A stretch of 64,000 nucleotides of DNA from Flavonifractor sp. An82 (GTDB taxonomy: Bacteria; Bacillota; Clostridia; Oscillospirales; Oscillospiraceae), in contig NZ_NFHG01000003.1 in NCBI RefSeq assembly GCF_002159265.1, forward strand, positions 1 to 64,000. Direction: 5' to 3'. The position numbers and the translations under genes are program-made. Positions 11,738 through 20,154 of this stretch are shown piece by piece; within the stretch, counting starts at the first letter, position 1, and each line of letters starts with the position of its first letter. The notes under the pieces were generated by a model, which saw nothing but the letters and a program-made list of their open reading frames with translations, was not told the origin of the DNA and ran no database searches.

Positions 11738-11746
11738 AGTATAGCA
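11738..11746 (-). promoter_or_regulatory. Extended -10 promoter of secA
   Basis: TGCTATACT on the minus strand, 68 nt upstream of the secA start codon. No convincing -35 hexamer is present at 16-18 nt, typical of TGn-extended promoters. The plus-strand gene begins at 11905. Confidence 0.5.
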
Positions 11747-11824
11747 TAAGCGTGTGTAAGAAAAAAGAGGAAATTGTGAACAAATTGCCCCGACCCTTCC
11801 TCCCGCGGCGGGTCCGCAGAAAAA

Positions 11825-11868
11825 TGTGCAAATTTGCACACCCGCATTTTCCCAAAGTATGGTACACT
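11825..11868 (+). promoter_or_regulatory. Putative activator dyad and promoter of the HTH gene
   Basis: The dyad TGTGC-AAATTT-GCACA (11825-11840) is followed after 22 nt by a -10-like TACACT (11863-11868) within GGTACACT. The -35 region is poor. A dyad centred near -42 is the class-II activator position, and TGTGC-N6-GCACA resembles the CRP/FNR-family consensus TGTGA-N6-TCACA. An almost identical arrangement precedes the next gene. Confidence 0.55.
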
Positions 11869-11904
11869 TTTTTTATTCCTATTTTCCCGGAAAGGAGAGG
11901 CCTT

Positions 11905-12315
11905 ATGAGGACCACCGAAGAACTGCGCAGAGCCATCTGCTCCGCTCCCGACCCCGCTCTGCTGGGCGACGACGCCTTTACGCCCCCCGACAGCACCTTT
12001 TATTTATGCAATCTGTTGGAGCAGCGGGGCTGGCTGGTGAAGGACGCCATCCGGGCCTGCTATCTGGAGCGCTCCTACGGCTACCAGCTCTTCAACGGTA
12101 CCCGTGCCCCCACCCGCACCTTTCTGCTGCGGCTGGCCCTGGCGGTGGACCTGGGAGAGGAGGAGACCCAGCGCCTGCTCACCCGGTGCGGCAGACCGGT
12201 CCTCTATCCCCGCAGCCGGTTTGACGCCGCGGTGCTCTACGGCCTGAGCCACCATCTCACCCTGGAGGAGACCGACGAACTGCTCCTCTCTCTGGGCGAG
12301 CCGGGGCTGCTGTGA
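11905..12315 (+). CDS. Small XRE-like helix-turn-helix regulator
   Basis: A 136-residue cytoplasmic protein. Residues 40-90, including VKDAIRACYLERSYGYQLF and the following NGTRAPTRTFLLRLALAV, resemble the helix-turn-helix of a clostridial XRE-like family. The C-terminal third (LYPRSRFDAAVLYGLSHHLTL) also matches that family's layout, from memory rather than a search. ATG 11905 has AGGAG 7 nt upstream. It is divergent from secA and 128 nt upstream of a stalk-domain exoprotein controlled by a matching dyad, which suggests joint regulation. Target genes are unknown. Confidence 0.7.
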   Translation: MRTTEELRRAICSAPDPALLGDDAFTPPDSTFYLCNLLEQRGWLVKDAIRACYLERSYGYQLFNGTRAPTRTFLLRLALAVDLGEEETQRLLTRCGRPVLYPRSRFDAAVLYGLSHHLTLEETDELLLSLGEPGLL

Positions 12316-12341
12316 CCGACTCCCGCCGGTTTTGACACAAG

Positions 12342-12385
12342 TGTGCGCCTGCGCACACCACTTTCTTACAGTACTGTGGTATGCT
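12342..12385 (+). promoter_or_regulatory. Putative activator dyad and promoter of the stalk-domain gene
   Basis: The dyad TGTGC-GCCTGC-GCACA (12342-12357) is followed after exactly 22 nt by TATGCT (12380-12385) within GGTATGCT. The arms, half-site spacing and distance to the -10 equal those upstream of the HTH gene, while the six central bases differ. The -35 region is again poor. Confidence 0.55.
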
Positions 12386-12410
12386 GGACTCAACTCCCTG
12401 AACGGACCGT

Positions 12411-15400
12411 TCAGACCCGCAAACCATGAAAGGAAGTGTCTCTATGAAGAAGAAGACCCGCATCGCAGCCCTGGCGCTGGCGCTGGTCCTGGGCACCGGC
12501 ACCGCCGCCCTGGCCGCCGGCAACCTGGTCAACATCTCCGTGCTCCCCGGCATGAAGCTGTCCATTGACGGCGAGGCCTTCGTGCCCAAGGACGTCAACG
12601 GCAAGGAGGTGGACGTGTTCGCCTACAACGGCACCACCTATGTACCCATCCGGGCCATCAGCGAGGCCTTCGGCAAGGAGGTCAGCTACGACGCCGCCAC
12701 CCAGACCGCCGTCATCCAGTCCGCCAAGCCCCCCTATGATCCCCGCGAGGTGGAGTATGTGCTCTCCTACGCCCCCGAAACCATGGTGATGGAGGACGGC
12801 TCTGAGGAGACCTGGTACAACGATGTATACTATGAGTTCCGCTGGTGGCTGCCTGAGGAGCAGTGGAACAGCTTTACCGTCAACCAGATCTCCGGCCAGC
12901 TGCCCGACGGCATCAAGCTGGTGGGCGACCACCTGGAGGGCCAGTGCCAGGGCGTTGCCGAAACCGACGTGACCTTCACCGTTACCCCCAAGAAGGGCGA
13001 CCCCATCACCCGCACCCTCCGCTTCCAGTTCGTGGCTCCCGGTGAACTTGCGGTGGCCCCCGTCGTCCTGTGGGGCACCGTGGGCGACACGGTGGAGTGG
13101 GCCGGCATCAACTCCTTCTTTGACGGCATTTTCTACACCGCCGACGATCTGAACGCCTCCAATACCCAGGTCAAATATGCCCATCTGGGCTCCTCCCCCA
13201 TCGGCACCCAGGCGGGCCTGGACGCTCTGGCGGAGTATGGCCTGTCCCTGGACTATGAGGCCATGGAGAATGAGGACGGTTACCGCTGGGCCGACAAGTT
13301 CCTCACCGGTACCTTTACCAAGGCCACCGACGGCTGGGTGAAGATCTCCATCCCCGTCTATGCCTCTGTGGGCACCGGCGATCCCTCCTATCCCCTGGAT
13401 CAGAACTTCTGGCTCTACACCGATGAAAACGGCGAACCCAAACTGACCTACGGCAGCGTGGAGGTATACCTCAATATCATTGATTTCTGATCGATGCCAT
13501 CTTTCTTTCCAAAACACCCCGGGGGAGAAGAGCAGCCGTCCCTTGTACTTGTCCAGGGCGCACAGGGCGGACACCTGCCGCAGGTCAAAGCCGTCCAGAT
13601 AGAACTGCAGGCCGCCCCCCTGCTGCTTGATCTGGGTGACGCCGTTCTGGGCGGCGTCGGAGCGCAGCAGGGCCACCGTGATCAGATTGTTCACCGGTCT
13701 GGGGGGATCGCCGTAGCGGTCGATGAGTTCATCCATCACATCGTCGGCATCCTCCTCGGTGCGGATGGCGGCGATGCGCCGGTACAGGTCCATCCGTTCC
13801 TCCGGGGAGGGCACATACCGGTCGGGGATGGAGGCCGCCACACTGAGGTCGGCGGCGCAGTCGGTGCGCTTGGGGATGGGCTCTCCCCGCTCCTCCAGCA
13901 CCGCCTCCTCCAGCAGCCGCAGGTACATGTCGTAGCCCACACTGAGCATGAAGCCGGACTGCTCGGGGCCCAGCACGTTGCCCGCGCCCCGGATCTCCAG
14001 GTCCCGCATGGCGATCTTGAAGCCGGAGCCGAACTCGGCAAACTCCCGGATGGCCCCCAGCCGCTTGGAGGCCACCTCGCTCAGCACCTTGCCCTGCCGG
14101 TAGGTGAGGTAGGCGAAGGCCCGGCGGGTGGACCGGCCCACCCGGCCTCTGATCTGGTGGAGCTGGGCCAGACCCATCTTGTCCGCGTCCTCAATGATGA
14201 GGGTGTTCACGTTGGCGATGTCGATGCCGGTCTCGATGATGGTGGTGCACACCAGCACATCCACCTCGCCCTCGCTCATGCGGGTCATGACCTCGTTGAG
14301 CTCCTCCTGGCTCATCTTGCCGTGGGCCACCGCCACCTCCACGTCCTCCCCCAGCATCTCCCGGATGCGGGCGGCGGTGCGGGTGATGGTGTCCACCCGG
14401 TTGTGGAGGTAAAATACCTGGCCGCCCCGCTCCAGCTCCCGGCGTACCGCGTCCATCAGCACCCCCCAGTCGTGCTCCAGCACGTAGGTCTGCACCGGCT
14501 GGCGGTCCATGGGGGGCTCCTCCAGGGTACTCATGTCCCGGATGCCGGAGAGGGCCATGTTCAGAGTGCGGGGGATGGGGGTGGCGGACAGGGTGAGCAC
14601 GTCCACCTGCCGGGACAGCTCCTTCAGCTTCTCCTTGTGCTGGACGCCGAAGCGCTGCTCCTCGTCAATGACCAGCAGGCCCAGGTCCTTGAAGGTCACG
14701 TCCTTCTGGAAGAGCCGGTGGGTGCCGATCAGAAGGTCGATCTGCCCCGCCGCCAGCCGCCGCAGGGTCTCCTTCATCTGGGCAGGGGTGCGGAAGCGGC
14801 TCACCACGTCGATCTCCACCGGGTACTTGGCAAAGCGCTGCTTGGCGGACAGGTAGTGCTGCCGGGCCAATACGGTGGTGGGCACCAGGATGGCGGCCTG
14901 CTTGCCGTCCAGCACGCACTTCATCACCGCCCGGAAGGCCACCTCGGTCTTGCCGTAGCCCACGTCGCCGCACAGCAGCCGGTCCATGGGCCGGGCGGTC
15001 TCCATATCCCGCTTGATCTCGGCAATGCACCGCAGCTGGTCGTCGGTCTCGGCATACTCGAACTGCTCCTCAAACTCATGCATCCACTCGGAGTCGGGGG
15101 AGAAGGCGAAGCCGGGCTGCCGCTGCCGCTGGGCGTAGAGCTGAATAAGCCCCTTGGCCAGGTCCTTTACCGCCTTCTTGGCCTTGGACTTGGCCCGCTC
15201 CCAGTCGCCGCCCCCCAGCCGGGACAGTTTTCTCGTCTCGTTGGCGTCCTCGCCGCCGCCGATATACTTGCTCACCAGGTCCAGCTGGGTGGCGGGGACA
15301 TACAGGGTGTCGGTACCGGCGTAGGCGATCTTCACGTAGTCCTTCTCCACGCCGTCCACCACTTTTTTGGTCATCTCCACGAAGCGGCCCACCCCGTGGT

Positions 15401-16919
15401 GCTCGTGGACCACCAGGTCGCCGGGGGACAGGTCGGCGTAGGACTTCAGCTTCTGCCGGTTGGTGGCGGGCTTGGGACGGCGCTTTTTGCCCAGGGCGGA
15501 CTGGCCCTCGGTGAGCACCGCCAGCCGTCCCACCGGGTACTCCATACCGGCGGTGACGCCCCCCACGGCAATGACCGCCTTGCCGTAGGCGGGCAGGTCG
15601 TGGAGCTGGAAGTCCACGGCGGTGGTCATCTTCTGCTCCCGCAGCAGGGCCTGGAGGTTGAGGGCCCGCTGCTCGCTGCCCACCAGCACCACGGTGCGGA
15701 AGCCCTCGGACACATAGTGGGCCAGGTCGGAGACGGCGGTCTCCAGGCTGGCGCCGTAGGAGGGCAGCTGCTTGGCCAGCAGGTTGAGCACCGTCCGGGG
15801 CCGCCGGGGATAGGATGAGGCGGCGAAGGCATCCAGGTAGCACACCGGCCACTCCTCCAGCACCCCCCACAGCTCCTCGGGGGTACGGGCGAAGTCGGCC
15901 AGATCACCGGCCAGCTCCCCCCGTTCCATCAGGGACTTGGCGTCCTCCCCCAGCTGCCACAGGTAGTTCTTCCCCCGCTCGGCCACCCGGCCGCTCTCGC
16001 TGAACAGTACCACGGCGTCCTCCGGCAGGTAGTCCGCCGCCGTGGCCATGCTGGGGTAGATGAGGCCCAGATACCGGTCCATGGCCGGGAAGGAGGTACC
16101 GGCGGCCAGCCGCTCCCGGTCCTCCTCCAGGGTCTCCACCAGCTTTTCGCTCCCCTTGCGCTTTCTTGCCCGGGCGATCAGCTTGTCCATGCCCTCCAGC
16201 AGTCCCGCCCAGCCTCCGGGGGTAAACTGGGGCAGCACCTCGGCGGCGGGCAGGATCTCCGCCTCGCTGATGTTCTGGATGCGCCGCTGGGTGTCCGGCT
16301 CAAAGAAGCCCATGGCGTCGATCTCGTCCCCGAAGAACTCCACCCGCACCGGCTTCTGGTGGGCGGGGGAGAAAAAGTCCAGAATGCCCCCTCGCAGGGC
16401 AAACTGGCCCACACCCTCCACCTGCTGGCACCGGGCGTACCCGGCGGCGGTGAGGGTCTCGGTCAGGTCGTTCAGATCATGGGCCTCCCCCATGCGGATC
16501 ACCTGGGCGGCCTGGGTCAGCAGGGTCTTGGGGATGGTGCGCTGGAGGAGAGCCTCCACCGTGCACACCAGCAGGGGGCACTCCCCCGCCGCCAGCGCCC
16601 GCAGGACGGACAGACGCCGGTGCTCATACTGCCGGGACACCACCGCCGCGTTGTGGAAGGTGAACTCCCGGGCGGACAGGGTGGTTACCTTCTCTCCGGA
16701 GAGGGCGGCCAGGTCCTTTTCCATCCGCTGGGCCTCCCCCTCGTCGGCGCACACCACCACCACCGGCCGCTCCAGCCCCTGGTGAAGCCCGGCGGCAAAA
16801 TGGGCCCGGTGGACCGCCGACAGGCCGGAAAAGGCCACGGGGCAGGCCCCGCCGTCGATGGCCGCCTCCAGGGCGCAATATTCCGGGATATCCTTCAGGG
16901 CCGACAGCAGTTGTTTCAT
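12411..16919 (-). CDS. mfd: Transcription-repair coupling factor Mfd with abnormal 3' end
   Basis: Mfd removes stalled RNA polymerase and recruits UvrA. Recognisable Mfd runs from 16919 to about 13518 (1134 residues): UvrB-like N-terminus, the polymerase-interaction domain (GDLVVHEHHGVGRF near residue 500), helicase Walker A GDVGYGKTE near 650, a DEEQRFG box and most of domain D7. At YKGRLLFSPG the sequence stops resembling Mfd and no stop follows; the frame stays open for 368 more codons antisense to the stalk-domain gene. The family is normally about 1150-1180 residues, so only the last 25-45 residues are replaced. Start: GAGGTG lies 4 nt before ATG 16919. The gene follows dltC by 45 nt. 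Confidence 0.88.
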   Translation of the reverse strand: MKQLLSALKDIPEYCALEAAIDGGACPVAFSGLSAVHRAHFAAGLHQGLERPVVVVCADEGEAQRMEKDLAALSGEKVTTLSAREFTFHNAAVVSRQYEHRRLSVLRALAAGECPLLVCTVEALLQRTIPKTLLTQAAQVIRMGEAHDLNDLTETLTAAGYARCQQVEGVGQFALRGGILDFFSPAHQKPVRVEFFGDEIDAMGFFEPDTQRRIQNISEAEILPAAEVLPQFTPGGWAGLLEGMDKLIARARKRKGSEKLVETLEEDRERLAAGTSFPAMDRYLGLIYPSMATAADYLPEDAVVLFSESGRVAERGKNYLWQLGEDAKSLMERGELAGDLADFARTPEELWGVLEEWPVCYLDAFAASSYPRRPRTVLNLLAKQLPSYGASLETAVSDLAHYVSEGFRTVVLVGSEQRALNLQALLREQKMTTAVDFQLHDLPAYGKAVIAVGGVTAGMEYPVGRLAVLTEGQSALGKKRRPKPATNRQKLKSYADLSPGDLVVHEHHGVGRFVEMTKKVVDGVEKDYVKIAYAGTDTLYVPATQLDLVSKYIGGGEDANETRKLSRLGGGDWERAKSKAKKAVKDLAKGLIQLYAQRQRQPGFAFSPDSEWMHEFEEQFEYAETDDQLRCIAEIKRDMETARPMDRLLCGDVGYGKTEVAFRAVMKCVLDGKQAAILVPTTVLARQHYLSAKQRFAKYPVEIDVVSRFRTPAQMKETLRRLAAGQIDLLIGTHRLFQKDVTFKDLGLLVIDEEQRFGVQHKEKLKELSRQVDVLTLSATPIPRTLNMALSGIRDMSTLEEPPMDRQPVQTYVLEHDWGVLMDAVRRELERGGQVFYLHNRVDTITRTAARIREMLGEDVEVAVAHGKMSQEELNEVMTRMSEGEVDVLVCTTIIETGIDIANVNTLIIEDADKMGLAQLHQIRGRVGRSTRRAFAYLTYRQGKVLSEVASKRLGAIREFAEFGSGFKIAMRDLEIRGAGNVLGPEQSGFMLSVGYDMYLRLLEEAVLEERGEPIPKRTDCAADLSVAASIPDRYVPSPEERMDLYRRIAAIRTEEDADDVMDELIDRYGDPPRPVNNLITVALLRSDAAQNGVTQIKQQGGGLQFYLDGFDLRQVSALCALDKYKGRLLFSPGVFWKERWHRSEINDIEVYLHAAVGQFGFAVFIGVEPEVLIQGIGGIAGAHRGIDGDGDLHPAVGGLGKGTGEELVGPAVTVLILHGLIVQGQAILRQSVQARLGADGGGAQMGIFDLGIGGVQIVGGVENAVKEGVDAGPLHRVAHGAPQDDGGHRKFTGSHELEAEGAGDGVALLGGNGEGHVGFGNALALALQVVAHQLDAVGQLAGDLVDGKAVPLLLRQPPAELIVYIVVPGLLRAVLHHHGFGGVGEHILHLAGIIGGLGGLDDGGLGGGVVADLLAEGLADGPDGYIGGAVVGEHVHLLAVDVLGHEGLAVNGQLHAGEHGDVDQVAGGQGGGAGAQDQRQRQGCDAGLLLHRDTSFHGLRV
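12444..13490 (+). CDS. Secreted stalk-domain (copper amine oxidase N-like) protein
   Basis: An exported protein of 348 residues: a signal peptide (KKKTRIAALALALVLG, then an ALA-AG cleavage site), and a stalk domain from about 35 to 95, recognised by SIDGEAFVPKDVNGKEV, YNGTTYVPIRAI and EAFGKEV. The remaining 240 residues include a segment like a bacterial Ig-type domain (about 130-200) and a region of no known family. Start 12444 has AAAGGAAG about 7 nt upstream; ATG 12426 overlaps that site. The whole gene lies antisense within the open frame that extends from mfd, and it has no terminator of its own. Surface role inferred. Confidence 0.72.
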   Translation: MKKKTRIAALALALVLGTGTAALAAGNLVNISVLPGMKLSIDGEAFVPKDVNGKEVDVFAYNGTTYVPIRAISEAFGKEVSYDAATQTAVIQSAKPPYDPREVEYVLSYAPETMVMEDGSEETWYNDVYYEFRWWLPEEQWNSFTVNQISGQLPDGIKLVGDHLEGQCQGVAETDVTFTVTPKKGDPITRTLRFQFVAPGELAVAPVVLWGTVGDTVEWAGINSFFDGIFYTADDLNASNTQVKYAHLGSSPIGTQAGLDALAEYGLSLDYEAMENEDGYRWADKFLTGTFTKATDGWVKISIPVYASVGTGDPSYPLDQNFWLYTDENGEPKLTYGSVEVYLNIIDF

Positions 16920-16964
16920 GGTACACCTCAAAGATATAAAAAAATTTGGAAGTTAAAAGCGCAC

Positions 16965-17207
16965 TTACTCCTGTTTCTCCGCCTGGCGGCAGAGGGTCAG
17001 GATGCCCTCCACCGTGCGGAAGGCATCCCTGGGCACCCGGGTGGGCTGGATCTGGATGCCCAGGTCCTCCAGCCCCTCCAGCAGGTCGATCATGGCCAGG
17101 GAGTCCAAAATGCCCTCCTCCAGCAGGTCGGCTCCGGGGCGGAGGGCCTCCCGGGTGCCGCAGACCTGCACCAGCAGGTCCCGGATCACATCGTCACCCA
17201 TCATCAT
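16965..17207 (-). CDS. dltC: D-alanyl carrier protein-like acyl carrier (DltC-like)
   Basis: An 80-residue carrier protein. The phosphopantetheine serine sits in GILDSLAMIDLL, and residues after it (EDLGIQIQP) resemble DltC. It would carry the acyl or aminoacyl group activated by the upstream ligase. The start overlaps the dltA stop (ATGA), with GGAGGAG upstream; three consecutive ATG codons (17207, 17204, 17201) make the exact start uncertain. In a standard dlt operon DltB and DltD follow to D-alanylate teichoic acid, but neither is in this window. Confidence 0.85.
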   Translation of the reverse strand: MMMGDDVIRDLLVQVCGTREALRPGADLLEEGILDSLAMIDLLEGLEDLGIQIQPTRVPRDAFRTVEGILTLCRQAEKQE

Positions 17208-18547
17208 AGCATCTCCTCCAGCCGTTTCCGGTCGCATTTTCCGTTGTGGGTCAGGGGCATCCGGTCCAGCAGCCGCCACTGGCCGGGGATCTGGCTGGGG
17301 GGCAGCCGCTCCGCCAGGGCCTGGGCCAGCTTCTCCGGCTCCAGCCCGGTCCCCTCCACAAAGGCGGTCAGGCCCTTTACCTGCCCCGCCCCGTCCCACC
17401 GGGGGAGCACCGCCGCCCGCTCCACCTGGGGCAGGGCCTCCAGCGCCCCCTCAATGCGGGTGGGCTCCAGCCGGTACCCTTTGTACTTCAGCTGTAAATC
17501 CCGCCGCCCCGCCCAGTAGAGCAGGCCCTTTTCCACATAACCCAGGTCCCCTGTGGAATACGTTCCCCCAAACCGGGGAGCCACACTGGCTCCGGTGAGC
17601 ACGATCTCCCCCTCCTCCAGGGAGATATCCACAGCTCCCTCCCCAACGATGCCGATAGGCAGCGGCCCGGTGCACATCTCCCGGGAAATGGGGACGGCGC
17701 ACACGGCGCAGGTGGCCTCGGTGGGACCGTAGGCGTTGAGGAGGGCCACACCGGGGAACCGGTCCAGCAGCCGCCGGGCGGCGGCGGGGGGCAATACCTC
17801 TCCGCAGGAGAAAACCGTCCGCAGCCGGGGCAGCCGGGCGGGACCAAAGGAGGGCTCCGTCAGGCACAGGCGCAAAAAGGAGGGGGTGACCACCAGCAGA
17901 GACGGGTCGCTGGCCTCCAACCGGCGGAACAGGGCGGCAAAATTCTGTTTTTCCTCTCCGGTGAGGGCCACGTGGGTGCCGCCCCCCAGCAGAGAGAGAT
18001 AGAGGTCGGCCACCGACAGGTCAAAGGACCAGGAGGCCTGGCCCACCGCCGTCCCGCCCAGGACGGCGGCCACATCGGGCAGGGCGGAGGCCCACCGGAG
18101 GAAGTGCTCCAGATTGCCCAGGCTCACCGCCACTCCCTTGGGCGTTCCGGTACTGCCCGAGGTAAAGATCTCATAGGCAATGGAGTGAGAATCCTCGGGG
18201 AGCGGGCAGGACAGGCCGGAGGAAAAGCCCTCCTCCGCCGTCCGCCGGTCCAGCAGCACCGCCCCCGCCTGCTCCAGCAGCTCCCGCTGTCCCGCCGGGG
18301 GCAGCAGGGGGTCCAGGGGCAGATAGGGCCGCCCCGCCAGCAGGCAGGCCACAAAGGCCACCGGCACCCACACCTCACCCGGGTCCCCGATGAGGGCCAC
18401 CGGGCCGGTGCCCTGCTCCCGCAGTTTGGCCGCCAGGCCCTGGGCCATGGGCCACAGCTCCCCCCAGCGGATCACCTCCTCCCCCGCCATCAGGGCGGGC
18501 CGGTCCCCCAGGGCGGCGCTATGGGCCTTGATTTGTTCCAGCAGCAT
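17204..18547 (-). CDS. dltA: DltA-like amino-acid adenylation ligase
   Basis: An adenylate-forming ligase of 447 residues (DltA is usually about 500). It has the core motifs FTSGSTGTPKGV, YGPTEAT, STGDLGY and a C-terminal NGKCDRK catalytic-lysine segment. DltA activates D-alanine and loads it on DltC; substrate here is inferred only from the adjacent carrier gene. AAAGGAG precedes ATG 18547 by 6 nt. The gene is 12 nt downstream of vanW and overlaps dltC. Without dltB and dltD it could equally be a stand-alone adenylation/carrier pair feeding another cell-envelope pathway. Confidence 0.83.
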   Translation of the reverse strand: MLLEQIKAHSAALGDRPALMAGEEVIRWGELWPMAQGLAAKLREQGTGPVALIGDPGEVWVPVAFVACLLAGRPYLPLDPLLPPAGQRELLEQAGAVLLDRRTAEEGFSSGLSCPLPEDSHSIAYEIFTSGSTGTPKGVAVSLGNLEHFLRWASALPDVAAVLGGTAVGQASWSFDLSVADLYLSLLGGGTHVALTGEEKQNFAALFRRLEASDPSLLVVTPSFLRLCLTEPSFGPARLPRLRTVFSCGEVLPPAAARRLLDRFPGVALLNAYGPTEATCAVCAVPISREMCTGPLPIGIVGEGAVDISLEEGEIVLTGASVAPRFGGTYSTGDLGYVEKGLLYWAGRRDLQLKYKGYRLEPTRIEGALEALPQVERAAVLPRWDGAGQVKGLTAFVEGTGLEPEKLAQALAERLPPSQIPGQWRLLDRMPLTHNGKCDRKRLEEML

Positions 18548-18559
18548 AGGGCGCTCCTT

Positions 18560-19390
18560 TCAGCGGGGTAACATCTGATCCGCCGAAATGAGTGCGGGAT
18601 CAAAGAGTACCTTGGAGTGGTTGTCCAGCAGCAGCTCCCGCCCCACTTCCGCGCCGGTGGCCCGGTCATAGGCAATGCGGTAGACCTGGCTCACCCGGTA
18701 GTATTCCGCTCCCTCCCGGACATAGCCGCTCCCCTCCTCCCGCAGCCGGTAGCGCAGGGGGAAAGGGGCCGTCCCCCGCAGCTCGCCGCACAGGTCGTCC
18801 CCGTCCAGCCACACCCGCAGCTGGACCGGCTGGTCGGTGTCGTTGCGGAAGCGGTAATCCACATGGGGATAGAAGATGGAGGTACCGGTACCGAAGGGCA
18901 CCCGGCGGCGGTCGTCAGGAAAGAGGGCGTCCGAGTGGTGGTGCAGCTCGGTGACGGTGAGGGGGCTGTGGAGCACCAGGTAGTGGATCAGGTTGGCCAG
19001 CTGGCACAGCCCACCTCCCACCGCCCGGCCCAGGATGCCGCTGGCGATGGTGAGCCCGTCCTGGTAGCCCTTCCGGGCGGTGGGCTTGCCCACCAGACGC
19101 CAGAAGGAGAAGCTCTCCCCCGGCGCCACCACCACCCCGTCGATGCAGGGGGCGGCCAGGGCCAGATTGGTCCGCTTGCTGCGCTGCAGGTCCATATCCA
19201 CCCCGCTCAAACGCCGGAGCACCGGGGAGCGGTGCCCCTTGAGGAGCACAGGCAGCTCCTCCTGCTGACGCCGGACCGCCCAGCGGGCTCCGGTCCGCCA
19301 GTCGGCCAGGGCCTTGCGTTTCCCCTCTTTCCACAGGGAGATCCGGTAGCACACCGGACCGTACTGGCAAAACAGCCTGCGTCCCGCCAT
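18560..19390 (-). CDS. VanW family protein
   Basis: A 276-residue VanW-family protein, named after an accessory gene of vancomycin-resistance clusters; its biochemical role is not established. Diagnostic features are SFWRLVGKPTARKGYQDGL, the GGGLCQLAN motif and the HHHSDALF stretch. I see no signal peptide or transmembrane segment in this short form. Start 19390 has GGAGGTG about 6 nt upstream. It heads a transcription unit with dltA and dltC and probably mfd. No other van gene is near, so this is not a resistance cluster. Confidence 0.85.
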   Translation of the reverse strand: MAGRRLFCQYGPVCYRISLWKEGKRKALADWRTGARWAVRRQQEELPVLLKGHRSPVLRRLSGVDMDLQRSKRTNLALAAPCIDGVVVAPGESFSFWRLVGKPTARKGYQDGLTIASGILGRAVGGGLCQLANLIHYLVLHSPLTVTELHHHSDALFPDDRRRVPFGTGTSIFYPHVDYRFRNDTDQPVQLRVWLDGDDLCGELRGTAPFPLRYRLREEGSGYVREGAEYYRVSQVYRIAYDRATGAEVGRELLLDNHSKVLFDPALISADQMLPR

Positions 19391-19425
19391 GGAGACCACC
19401 TCCCAAATCCGGCGCGCCCCCTGCG

Positions 19426-19450
19426 AAAAAGGAGCGGGCGCGCCCGCTCC
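19426..19450 (-). terminator. Terminator of pth
   Basis: GGAGCGGGCG / CGCCCGCTCC forms a 10-bp palindromic stem followed by TTTTT on the minus strand, 55 nt after the pth stop codon. Confidence 0.8.
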
Positions 19451-19504
19451 TTCTATCCTAGCATCCCCGTGGGGAATTGCAAGTTACGATTTGGCAACAG
19501 CCCC

Positions 19505-20101
19505 TCAGCCGTTGAACTGGTTCATGGCCTTGTCGGGGCCTTCAGCGATGAGGCACTCCACCGCCTTGGCGGCCTTCTCAATGGCGGCAGTGATGGTCTT
19601 CAGGTCCTCCCCCACAAACTTGGAGAGCACCCAGTCGGCCATGTCGTAATCGGGATGGGGCTTCTCCCCCACACCCACCTTCACCCGGGGAAACTGGTCG
19701 GTGCCCAGGTGCTGGATGATGTTCTTCAGGCCGTTGTGGCCCCCGGCGGAGCCCCCCTTGCGGATGCGCAGCTTGCCGATGGGCAGGGACACGTCGTCGG
19801 AGATGACCAGCACGTGGTCGGCGGGGATCTTGTAGAACCGGGCGGCCTCCCCCACCGCCTCGCCGGACAGGTTCATATAGGTCACCGGCTTCATGAGCAG
19901 CACCTTGGCGCCTCCCAGCTCCACCGTGTTGGTGAGTGAGCGGTACTTCAGCTTCTGTACCGGCACCCGCTGCTCCTCGGCGATGTGGTCGATGGTGAGG
20001 AAGCCCACATTGTGCCGGGTGTTCTCGTACTTGTCCCCGGGATTGCCCAGGCCCACCACCAGCCATTCCACGCCGGAGGCTCGATTCTTGTTGAAAAACA
20101 T
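19505..20101 (-). CDS. pth: Peptidyl-tRNA hydrolase
   Basis: This enzyme releases tRNA from peptidyl-tRNA that has fallen off the ribosome. Its 198 residues fit the family. VGLGNPGDKYENTRHNVGF carries the conserved asparagine and catalytic histidine; KPVTYMNLSG, SDDVSLPIGKLRIR and GSAGGHNGLKNI complete the signature. Start 20101 has AAGGAG 5 nt upstream. In many Bacillota glmU, prs and pth are neighbours, and mfd often follows pth, as here (with vanW-dlt inserted). Confidence 0.97.
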   Translation of the reverse strand: MFFNKNRASGVEWLVVGLGNPGDKYENTRHNVGFLTIDHIAEEQRVPVQKLKYRSLTNTVELGGAKVLLMKPVTYMNLSGEAVGEAARFYKIPADHVLVISDDVSLPIGKLRIRKGGSAGGHNGLKNIIQHLGTDQFPRVKVGVGEKPHPDYDMADWVLSKFVGEDLKTITAAIEKAAKAVECLIAEGPDKAMNQFNG

Positions 20102-20154
20102 AGTTGCTCCTTGGACAGACAACGGCGGGGGCAAGCCCCCGCCCTAAATTTGTC

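Noticed and set aside
18560-19390. Vancomycin-resistance locus because of the VanW protein
   Set aside because: No VanR/S, ligase, VanH or VanX gene is present; VanW-family proteins are common outside resistance clusters.
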